DNA from: Nemertoderma westbladi | Lineage: Eukaryota > Xenacoelomorpha > Nemertodermatida > Nemertodermatidae | Direction of reading: 5' to 3' | Length of the DNA: 40,440 nucleotides | Assembly (NCBI GenBank): GCA_032718475.1 | Contig: JAUCBJ010007237.1 | Span: 1 to 40,440, forward strand | Shown: positions 19,221 through 27,877 of the stretch, in pieces | Layout of the letters: every line of letters starts with the position of its first letter | How positions within the stretch are numbered: position 1 is the first letter of the stretch | Position numbers and translations under genes: made by a program | Notes under the pieces: model-generated | Told to the model about the DNA's origin: nothing | Databases searched by the model: none | The model's input: the letters and a program-made list of their open reading frames with translations, nothing else

Positions 19221-19294
19221 TTTAATTTTAGTTATAAGTGATTAATTTTAGTGATAAGTGATTAATTTTAGTTATAAGTGATTAATTTTAGTGA
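19221..19294 (-). repeat. 20-bp tandem repeat at the 5' side of the R2-like element
   Basis: Nearly four units of TTAATTTTAGT(T/G)ATAAGTGA follow the element's 5' end. A single unit is found at its 3' side (15570-15588). Either the element inserted into this minisatellite or the units were made during integration. Confidence 0.85.
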
Positions 19295-19386
19295 AAATGA
19301 TTTTTTGGTGTAAAAATAATTTTTAACTTAACTTTAGAATTTTTTTTAACTTTTAACTTTTTAAAAAATAACTTTTAATTTTACAG

Positions 19387-19471
19387 CTCAAATGACCAAT
19401 TGAAAGTAGTGCTTGGTGAACATGACTTGGAAAACGAAAGTGGAAACGAGCAAATAATAGCACCCGCGCAA
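19387..19471 (+). CDS. Serine protease exon between His57 and Asp102
   Basis: An 85-bp exon is bounded by TTTTACAG and donor GTGAGT. With the two bases carried from the previous exon it reads SSNDQLKVVLGEHDLENESG and then NEQIIAPAQ. This is the VVLGEHD(L) segment that follows the catalytic His in trypsin/chymotrypsin proteins. Entry phase 2 and exit phase 0 both fit the neighbouring exons. A 29-bp partial duplication of its 3' end lies just inside the intron (19483-19504), with the donor GT lost. Confidence 0.88.
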
Positions 19472-19779
19472 GTGAGTAGCAGATAATAGCACCCACGCAA
19501 TAAGTCTTTATTATTATAATAATAATAATATTATTAATAAATCTTTATGTGAAGTTTTTAACATCCCTGTTTTAATATTCTGTTTAAATGTGAATCAATG
19601 ATAAAAATGGAATTCAAAAGGATAGCATGTTTTCATGTGCGTTTGTAATGAGGGTTTGTAATATGCTAGACCCCCCCCCCCCCTCCCCCCGCCCTTACCC
19701 AATAACTCTGAGGGGATGATGGTTTCAAAAAAAACAGTAGTAAAAAAACAATAGTAACATTAAATTGTTTTGTTTTCAG
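19472..19779. other. Short protease intron
   Basis: From GTGAGT to TTTTCAG. It contains the 29-bp duplication of the exon end and a poly-C tract (about 19670-19690); nothing else is recognised. Confidence 0.8.
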
Positions 19780-19954
19780 GGAGGGATCTCTATCCATGAC
19801 AAATATTGCGATTCAACGTGGGAAAACGATATCGCGGTGATCAAACTAGAAAAGGAGGCAACACTGAATGATTACGTTGGACTAGCATGTCTACCATCGG
19901 GAGAAAACTATGACGGACTAATATGCTGGGCAACTGGCTGGGGTCTTACTTTAG
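19780..19954 (+). CDS. Serine protease exon with catalytic Asp102
   Basis: A 175-bp exon bounded by TTTTCAG and GTAATT begins in phase 0 and ends in phase 1. It encodes HDKYCDSTWENDIAVIKL, where NDIA holds catalytic Asp102, then YVGLACLPSGENYDG (Cys122, which pairs with Cys1 of the light chain in chymotrypsinogen) and LICWATGWG (Cys136 and the conserved TGWG). No lesion is seen. Confidence 0.93.
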
Positions 19955-20648
19955 GTAATTATATTTCATTGACACACTCGTTGACTCTGGCTGACTGACT
20001 GGCATTAATTGTTTAAACATTTCAAAATATTTGCTAGATACCCATTGCGGCCAGTCTTGCAAAAGATTGAAATGTATTACATTCAAACACACAAGCCCGT
20101 TATCAACAAACAGGATTTAGTTTATATTGATATAGGTTTGTGGTGCTGCTTCCCATTGGTTTGTCACCTACAGACATCTCTTTTCATTTCAATACTCGTT
20201 CTATTTCCCTTAGTGAATTTTTCTCTATATTTCCTGGCTTGGCCTCCTGAGAATGCCTTCAGCTGCGGGGCGAAATGTACCGATCAGCTGGCTGCTGTCA
20301 GCTGATTACTGATTGCATGCAACGTCTAGGTCTTGTTGCTTTTTAGTTGTTTACATACTTTGGTACTAACACACCTACCGGTAAGGTTTTTTGCTTAAAG
20401 TGCTTGAAAAACAATTAAATTTAATTCGTAATTATTAAATATTGTTTGGAATATTATGAACATCTATTGTCACATCAGGATAAATCTCATTATAAGATTA
20501 TAGGCTTTAATAATCTTATGCTCGAGTGAATCAGTGGATGGCTTCTGCTACTTTTAGGATAGTATATTCAGAAGTCAGGCGGCGGATTGTGAAAAATATA
20601 TTTTTATATTCCAGCCTTGCCAATATATAACTCTTTTTGACTACTTAG
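19955..20648. other. Protease intron
   Basis: AT-rich sequence from GTAATT to CTACTTAG. The 98-codon ORF at 20009-20305 has no recognisable domain. No repeat family is identified. Confidence 0.7.
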
Positions 20649-20794
20649 GTCCACAGGACAGCACTAAACTGCAAGAGGTGGATGTAGAGATAATTTCTCA
20701 GGAAACATGCAGGCTCTGTGAATACTACGGATGCCACATCCATGATTCAATGGTTTGTGCGGGTTACGCGGAAGGATTAAAAGATTCCTGCACG
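20649..20794 (+). CDS. Serine protease exon with S1-pocket Asp189
   Basis: A 146-bp exon bounded by ACTTAG and a perfect GTAAGT donor begins in phase 1 and ends in phase 0. It encodes LQEVDVEIISQETCRLCEYY, then HDSMVCAGYAEG and LKDSC. Cys168 and Cys182 equivalents are present (ETC, MVC), with two additional cysteines in the loop (CRLCEYYGC). KDSC places Asp at position 189, which predicts cleavage after Lys/Arg (trypsin-like specificity). Confidence 0.92.
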
Positions 20795-21436
20795 GTAAGT
20801 GAATATTAGTAACGGAACTACGGTAAAACTGAAAGCATTTCGTTTGGTTCCAAAATAAAGTTAAAGAAGGTAACTAAGTTTGAAGTCATTAGTAATGAAC
20901 ATAAGAAAGAAAAAAAAGGAAGTTAAATATTTAGGCGCCACATTGTATAAACTGCTTATCAGGAAAAAGTACAGTGAAAAATATTTTTTCGAAAAAACAG
21001 TATGTTTAACTTTCTATACAGTAATAAAAATAGTTACAATATTACATGGACTATGTGTGCTCCTTTTGCATTGAAGGCTTATGCTCTTTGGTTAATAAAT
21101 CGTACTACTTTATTCTGAGCTACTTGTACAGTACATTTAAAAACTACAAACCTAGGCACTACCTAACTCCAAATGACATTTCGGAATTGTATTTGTAACT
21201 AGGCCTACTGTTCTTAATATACTAAAAACGATTTCCGATTAATATTATTCATTTTCTAGTTAATTAATTTTCATTACATGTGCCTATTCAGTCTTATACT
21301 CATTGTGCATTGTGTAATTTCGTTAATTCCCGAATCACGGAGTTACCACATTTAATTGCAGTCAAACAGATATTTATCCTGAAAGTCTCTGTGAGTCTAA
21401 CACACATATATTTATCCAAGAAATTAGTTTTAAAAT
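20795..21436. other. Start of the last protease intron
   Basis: AT-rich, with no recognised element until LINE tail-like units at about 21437. Confidence 0.65.
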
Positions 21437-21500
21437 TAGAGCCGATTGAGGTCTGTACAATGAGAAATTGGAGCTGATTGAGGTCTGTCAAATAAGATAA
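21437..21500 (+). repeat. Isolated LINE tail repeats
   Basis: Two degraded units of the RTE-like LINE's 3' tail (GAGCCGATTGAGGTCTGTAC, then AAATTGGAGCTGATTGAGGT) stand upstream of the truncated copy, with no LINE body before them. Confidence 0.75.
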
Positions 21501-21526
21501 TAAGATGATAACTCCAAGTCTCTGCA

Positions 21527-22328
21527 AGTCTCTGATCGGATGAGCATAAGCTCGAAGGATGGTATGCTTGAGCATGTGGACGACTTCTGTTACCTGGGAT
21601 CATGGATCCGGAAGTCAGGTGAGGACCTTCGAATACGTAAGGGAAAGGCATGGGCAGCCTTGGATAGGCTTTCCAGGATTTGGAAGTCACCGAGAATTAA
21701 TCGGAAAATTAATGTCCGATTATTTAGAGCAGCAGTAGTTCCAGTGGGAGTCCTATGGGAGTCCATGAGGGGCTCTAACTGCTGAGGACACCAAATCTCT
21801 GGATGGCACATTCACAAGAATGCTACGCCGTGTTAATTGTATCAAGTACAATGCACACATCTCCAACCAGACCCTATATAACATTGGAGGTGTCTCATTG
21901 GTTCCCCCAAGCTTGACACTAGAACAAAATCGCCTCCGCTTTGGAGGACATTGCTTTCGCCGTGAGGACCAGCCAGTGCATAATCTTGTACTTTGGCAGC
22001 CTCATGGAGTGAATAAGCATGGTGGACAGCCCATGACTTTCTTGAGACGCATCTTAAAGGACACTGGCCTTGAAGATGCGGATGATCTAGCATATGTCAT
22101 GGGTGATAAGGAGTTGTGGCGGCGCAATTTTGTCGACAAGCCGGCACAGCATTCTTAAAAATGCAGCTGCAAAGCAGCATACCGATCCTAGTAGTAGTAG
22201 TAGTAGTAGTAGTAGTCCAATAAGAAATTAGAGCTGATTGAGGTCTGTCCAATAAGAAATTAGAGCTGATTGAGAGGTCTGACCAATAAGAAATTAGAGC
22301 TGATTGAGGTGTGTCCAATAAGACAGAC
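21527..22328 (+). pseudogene. 5'-truncated RTE-like LINE copy
   Basis: From GCAAGTCTCTGATCGGATGA onward it matches 25346-26095, the 3' part of the full copy. It keeps the C-terminal region downstream of RT (YLGSWIRKSGEDLRIRKGKA, LFRAAVVPV, and the Ile/Leu-rich C-terminus to 22158). A divergent block at about 21740-21780 breaks the frame. Before the tail there is an expanded (TAG)n tract (22188-22217), which is only two units in the full copy. It ends with about three and a half 32-bp tail units (22215-22328). 5' truncation is the usual result of incomplete target-primed reverse transcription. Confidence 0.88.
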
Positions 22329-22329
22329 C

Positions 22330-25300
22330 ATAAGGACAAGAAGCTGCATAGACCCTCTTACTAGGGCAAATCTGGTCCTGTTACTAGGTCCCCCTTCGTT
22401 CTGGGTTAAGGACGCCCTTGGTCCTGGATTAAGGACCCATATACTTGGCTGCAGGGGTATATGGCCTGACCAGGCAGATGGTGATCTACCAATGGCTGGT
22501 TAGGAGTAGAGTGTTCTCATGTCCACTCTTGAGGGCGCTTCACTGCGACCTGCACCTGGCAGCAAGGGTACAGGGCATGACCCAGCAGATGAGCTGCAAC
22601 AGCCAATGGTGGGTCATGTACGCCAGAGTAGATATGGGTGATGGGCCTCATATCTGACTCCATTGCGACACCCACCCTGTGGAATGGCAAACCAGGGTGT
22701 GGTATTTGCCCCGAGAGCTGACTCGGCAAAAAAGCACCCCTCAACCCCCACTATGGATTACATTAGCAATGCGGAGGTCCGGCCACTAGAGGCCAGTGGA
22801 ATTACCGGACACAATCGGCCTCACAGGCGTCAGTTAACTCCTGACCGGCTGCCTGTCTCACCCCCTACTGGAGAGAGAGCAGCCAACAATTCTTTGAGTC
22901 CCTTTCCTGATGACCTTTCTGGCCCAAACCCTGGGCCACCAGGGAGGCCAGATTGTGATGGGGAGAGGGATTCTGGAGTTGGAGGCTACTCTCATGTTCC
23001 ACCCCGACCAACAAAGCCATTGGTGAATCTGAGGCAAGTCACTAGACTAGCCTCAGTAAACACCCTAACACTCGGGTCCCCAATGCGACAAGGTGAGCTG
23101 ACTGCCTTGGCAGATAAGCTTTCTCTTAGCGCAGTGGGTGTTCAAGAGCACCGAATGCAGACTGGACAGACTGATGAGGTTCTGATTAAGGACATGGGGG
23201 GCGGTTGGCAACTCGCCCTCGCGTCAGCAGATGATAGTGGCAATGGTGGAATTGGTCTATTGATGAATCCAACTGCACATGCAGCATTGGACAAAATAGA
23301 CCAAATCTCTAACCGCATCATCCGTTGCCACTTCTCATGTTCTGGAAGACTGGCTAAGAAGTTTCCTAAGGTGGTTCTGATTGTGTGCTACTCTCCAACT
23401 AGTGTTGCCCCTGTAGAGGAGGTGGAAAATTTCTACCACAATCTACAAGCAGCAACTGATGGAGTGGATCAGCATGCATTCTTAACATTCCTGGGAGACT
23501 TTAATGCAAGTCTGCATCAATCACCTACAACGCCCTGGGTCTATAGCAATAGTGTTAACCGAAATTCTGTCCATCTTCAGGATTTTATCTCTGGAAATGG
23601 ATTGTTTTCGGCTGGAACCCAGTTCAAGAAGCGAACTGGAAAGCTATGGACTCATAGTGGACCCAGTGGTCACAAGTCCCAGATAGACCATATTCTGTTT
23701 CGTAGGAAATACAGGAGCTCTATACAAGACTGTAATGCATTTACACTTCGACCCTTCTCCAGTGATCACCGCCTTATTGTGGCCAAGGTAAGACTTAGTC
23801 TGCGTGCTAGCAGAACAACGAAATCTGCCTTGCCACGGCATGACTGGTCCTCTCTGTTGCAACAGCCAAGTGTGAGATCCAGCTTCACACTACAGCTGAG
23901 CAACAGGTATGAGGCTCTTGCCTCTGAGGCGGCAGATCACTGTGAGGGCTATACTGCCTTTACAGAAGCAGTTAAGTTAGCAGCTGCAGAAACAGTTCCT
24001 GTATACCCTCGAAACAGGAAAAGGGCCCCCTGGACTGACAACAAAATTCAGAAGTGCCGAAATGACCTTCATAAGGCACAGAAAGAGTCCCGACTCAAAC
24101 AGACTACAGCGGCCAAGAATGCAGTTAAGGCTGCATCTAGGTCCCTGAACAGGCAGTACTCTGTTAATCTACAGGAGCTAATAAACCAACAGGTTGATGC
24201 CATCAATGATGCTGACGACAGCAGGCAATCATCCCAGGCATGGAAATTGATCAATCTGCTTACTGGGCGGAAAAGCCAACCAACCACCAAGGTTAAGGCT
24301 GAATCACCAGCCGATCGCCTCAATGGTTGGAAAGCCCACTTTGAAAAGCTCCTCAATAATGACAGGGTATTGCCTGATAACTTTATAGAAGTAAAAGTGT
24401 CTGAGTCTGTACTCCCAGATATTCCCATTGGCGATATCTCCTTTGCAGAAGTGAAGGCTGCTGCAAAGAGCATTAAGACCAATCGTGCCAGTGGAGTAGA
24501 TGGTGTTCCCCCTGAGGTCTTTAAAATACCTGAGTGTTTAAAGCTCATCTATCCCATCATAGTAGACATGTACCGTACAACAAGAGTCCCACAAGAAATG
24601 AAAACAAATAAGTTGGTGCCAGTTCCCAAGAAGGGCAACCTAACACTCTATGGTTCTTTTCGGGGAATCTCATTGATCTCGATTGCTGCAAAACTATACA
24701 ATAGAATTCTATTAAATCGCATCAGGGATCCCATTGAGAGACTGCTACGTGGAAATCAGAATGGGTTCCGTAAAGGTCGTGGGACCATGGAGCCCATTTT
24801 GGCACTTAGAAGGATAATTGAAGAGTTATCAAAAAAGAAAGACAGGCATCTGGCTGTTATCTTTGTTGACTTCTTCAAGGCCTTTGATTCAGTCTCTCGC
24901 TCACGTATGTTCAGCATACTTTCATTATGGGATTCCTGATGAAATTATTGCAGCAATCAGATCAGTATACGATGGTTCGACAACATTTGTGTCTACTGTT
25001 GACGGTGACACAGAACCATTTGAAGTGTTATGGGGCGTCCTCCAAGGAGACACACTTGCACCATTCTTGTTCATTATTGTGGTTAACTATGTTCTACGCA
25101 TGTCCTTAGATCATCATAATGATGATGGGGTGATAATAACTCCACCTACTGGCTCCAGAAGTCGAGGAAATCCTGCCAAGTACCTAACTGATCTAGACTT
25201 TGCTGATGACTTAGGAGTACTCTCAGAATCATTAGAGGGAGCCCAACGGCTCCTCAGCTCATTAGAACATGCTGCTTCTAGTGTTGGTCTTTTTATTAAC

Positions 25301-26095
25301 TCCAGAAAGACCAAAATTCTGACAGTTAACTTTGAAAGTCCTCAGCAAGTCTCTGATCGGATGAGCATAAGCTCAAAGGATGGTATGCTTGAGCATGTGG
25401 ACGACTTCTGTTACCTGGGATCATGGATCCGGAAGTCAGGTGAGGACCTTCGAATACGTAAGGGAAAGGCATGGGCAGCCTTGAATAGGCTTTCCAGGAT
25501 TTGGAAGTCACCTAGAATTAATCGGAAACTTAAGGTCCGATTATTTAGAGCAGCAGTAGTTCCAGTACTCCTCTACGGGAGTCCATGCTGGGCTCTAACT
25601 GCTGAGGACACCAAATCTCTGGATGGCACATTCACAAGAATGCTACGCCGGGTACATTGTGTCAAGTACAATGCACACATCTCCAACCAGACACTATATA
25701 ACATTGGAGGTGTCTCATTGGTTCCCCCAAGCTTGACACTAGAACAAAATCGCCTCCGCTTTGCAGGACATTGCTTTCGCCGTGAGGACCAGCCAGTGCA
25801 TAATCTTGTACTTTGGCAGCCTCATGGAGTGAATAAGCATGGTGGACAGCCCATGACTTTCTTGAGACGCATCTTAAAGGACACTGGCCTTAAAGATGCG
25901 GATGATCTAGCAAATGTCATGGGTGATAGGGAGTTGTGGCGGTGCAATTTTGTTGACAAGCCGGCACAGCATTCTTAAAAATGCAGCTGCAATGCAGCAT
26001 GCCGATCCTAGTAGTCCAATAAGAAATTAGTGCTGATTGAGGTCAGTCCAATAAGAAATTAGAGCTGATTGAGGTCTGTCCAATAAGAAATTAAG
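22330..26095 (+). mobile_element. Nearly full-length RTE-like LINE
   Basis: It follows the tail of the truncated copy directly. A 5' untranslated region of about 350 bp contains two related blocks (about 22447-22512 and 22556-22630, each with GG(C)..GGGTA(T/C)A..GGC(C)TGACC). The ORF covers 22684-25978. The 3' tail is 32-bp tandem units (AAGAAATTAGAGCTGATTGA plus GGTCTGTCCAAT) at 26016-26095 rather than poly-A. It is inserted in the last intron of the protease, in the same orientation. Confidence 0.88.
22684..25978 (+). pseudogene. LINE ORF: apurinic-type endonuclease plus reverse transcriptase, one frameshift
   Basis: About 1097 codons from ATG 22684. The endonuclease domain covers roughly residues 122-370: SVNTLTLGS, VQEHRM with the catalytic Glu, LGDFNA, QIDHILF and SSDHRLIVAKV. 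The RT domain starts about residue 590: GVDGVPPEVF, KLVPVPKKGN, FRGISLI, NGFRKGRGT, IFVDFFKAFDSV with catalytic Asp. Then a frame change occurs at about 24920-24926, and the next frame continues HYGIPDEI, VLQGDTLAPFLF and DLDFADDLGVL. The C-terminal part (LRFAGHCFRR and NKHGGQPMTFL) is RTE-like. Apart from the shift no stop interrupts it, so the copy is young or carries a single assembly error. RTE-clade assignment is by overall look, not by phylogeny. Confidence 0.88.
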
Positions 26096-26301
26096 ATTGT
26101 AGAACCATTTTATTACTCATTCGCCGATATGAATTTTCTATATAAACACAGAGTCACATCATAAATATCAGTTTTGTTTAGCCACTTAATGTCGCTTTAT
26201 ATTAAAATAGTAAAATCTGCTGTCCACAATACAAAAAATCAGTATCTAAAATGCCAAAATATTTAATCACATTTATCATCAAACTATATGCATTGTTGCA
26301 G
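26096..26301. other. End of the last protease intron
   Basis: AT-rich, ending with the acceptor TTGTTGCAG at 26293-26301. Confidence 0.75.
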
Positions 26302-26463
26302 AACGATTCCGGTGGGCCTTTAATCTGTGAGGAGGGTGGACTATGGGAGTTAGTTGGAGTAACGAGTTGGGGAGAAGGATGTGCCCTTCCTAAGAAACCA
26401 GGCGTCTACTCGCGAGTATCAGAAAACCTGGCCTTCCTCAGGGGTATCATCCCTAATATTTGA
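26302..26463 (+). CDS. Last serine protease exon with catalytic Ser195
   Basis: A 162-bp exon after TTGTTGCAG, in phase 0, ends in TGA (26461-26463). It reads NDSGGPLIC (Ser195 and Cys201), [13 protein letters not shown] (Ser214-Trp215-Gly216 and Cys220) and [15 protein letters not shown] (Gly226 and the terminal helix). With Asp189 this is a trypsin-type pocket. The residue before Asp194, normally Gly193, whose amide helps form the oxyanion hole, is Asn here. The spliced gene would encode a secreted S1A protease of about 250 residues, lacking any extra domain. The five introns are typical for this family. Confidence 0.93.
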   Translation, partial: NDSGGPLICEEGGLWELVGVTSWGEGCALPKKPGVYSRVSENLAFLRGIIPNI

Positions 26464-26476
26464 ACAGTAAAAGATC

Positions 26477-26924
26477 AGAACTGACATATAAACTGTATAT
26501 TATAGTTGGTGTAGGGTAGAGCTGACATAAACTGTATATTATAGTTGGTGTAGGGTAGAGCTGACATAAACTGTATTATTGTTTGTGCAGGGTAGAGCTC
26601 ACATATAAACTGCATTATTGTTTATCTAGGGTAGAGCTGACATAAACTGTATTATTGTTTGTGCAGGGTAGAGCTCACATATAAACTGCATTATTGTTTA
26701 TCTAGGGTAGAGCTCACATATAAACTGCATTATTGTTTGCCTAGGGTAGAGCTCACATATAAACTGCATTATTGTTTATCTAGGGTAGAGCTCACATATA
26801 AACTGCATTATTGTTTGTCTAGGGTAGAGCTCACATATAAACTGCATTATTGTTTGTCTAGGGTAGAGCTCACATATAAACTGTATTATTGTTTATCTAG
26901 GGTAGAACTGACTTATAAACTATA
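26477..26924 (+). repeat. 39-bp minisatellite directly after the protease stop codon
   Basis: About 11 units (core GGTAGAGCTCACATATAAAC, then TGCATTATTGTTT) start 14 bp after the TGA. Because 39 is divisible by three, one frame (26659-26925) reads as repeated 13-residue blocks RVELTYKLHYCLS. I treat that as repeat, not protein. The first two units are longer and more divergent. The array would be part of the 3' untranslated region if the transcript extends this far. Confidence 0.93.
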
Positions 26925-26927
26925 ATT

Positions 26928-27715
26928 ATTGTCTGTTTGAGAACGCAATATACGGATATAGTACCTGAAGCAAATTAATCTGTATAATTACTGAGCCCGA
27001 TGGCCGAAGTAGTTATATATGATTTATTTGCTGAAGGTATTATAGCTGTATATTCCGTTCTAGAACAGACAATATCTAGTTTATCATTAATTCGAGCTTT
27101 TTGTGGAGGGTGGGTAAAATTTGTACTTTCATGCTCAGAGTTTGCTGAACAGTACTTCATTTAGTATTTATTAACTTAATAAATAAATTAGTTAGGTTGT
27201 TTTGTTTCCACATATTTACTGTATTAGGCCTTTACACTTTCACCTTTGATGTTTCGACTCAAAAAGCCCCTTGCAGACAAAACGAGAGGTTATCTTCTAA
27301 CCATTGTTGTCCGCATAAATGCACATTCTACTATTTCGAGGAATTGCGGATTAAAAAGTCGGACAAAAAAATAGTACTTTATCACTTGAAAAAAATATTA
27401 CTTTAATGTGCAATTATTCCTCGGCTACGCCTCGGAAAAAATATGCACATTGTACTATTCGTCGATAATGCGGATTAAAAAAGTCTGATAAAAAAATAGT
27501 AGTTGGTTTTTGTAAACGAAATAGTTAAATTTTGGCATTCAGAAATGCATAACAATTTATCTCGCCTTCTTACTTGTATTACTTGTATTATTGTGCAAAT
27601 CCAAACAGACTGATAAGAAAATTACATAAGGAAATCATTATGGAGTGAAATTGAAATCGGTTACGTTAGGCTTATTCTCTCCAAAAAAAATTACCTCAAA
27701 AAATCTGGAATACAA
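26928..27715 (+). mobile_element. Composite repeat B, copy 2 (without the foldback)
   Basis: It begins with a palindrome (26928-27073) equivalent to 15074-15225, followed by the AGCTTTTTGTGGAGGGTGGG block (27095 on), the TTTCGACTCAAAAAGCCCCT block (27252 on), and TAAGGAAATCATTATG and AATTACCTCAAAAAAT (to about 27715). All lie in the reverse of their order at 11890-15225. A ~60-bp direct repeat unique to this copy, ATGCACATT(C/G)TACTATT..GCGGATTAAAAA, occurs at about 27319 and 27440, with a small hairpin CCTCGGCTACGCCTCGG between. Confidence 0.78.
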
Positions 27716-27877
27716 GAAAAAATCAATAAGTAACGATTCTGGAAACACCGAAATTAAATTTTTCCCATCAGAAACAACCTGAACATTATATTGTTTGAAA
27801 TGTTGAATAATGTCGTCCTTTAGGTGAGATTTATAGTATCCCAGTTCTTCCAATCGATCTGACAATATTTTATGTAG
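27716..27877 (-). pseudogene. Downstream half of a satellite-split coding fragment
   Basis: The minus strand reads LHKILSDRLEELGYYKSHLK, then IIQHFKQYNVQVVSDGKNLI, then a lower-quality tail that runs into composite repeat B (frame closes at 27638). The pattern FKLAEL..RLEELG..HLKD..F..VSDGKNL is like an unnamed region I recall from many predicted proteins of cnidarians, echinoderms and crustaceans (FKLADL...RLEQLG...RLKERLL...GRDV). Its function is unknown to me, and it is often found in repetitive, transposon-like genes. It continues in the same frame from 33258-33350 if exactly one 46-bp unit is kept between them. Confidence 0.6.

Noticed and set aside
20009-20305. 98-codon ORF with hydrophobic stretches in a protease intron
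   Set aside because: Flanked by verified splice sites of the protease; no homology recognised and composition fits AT-rich intron.
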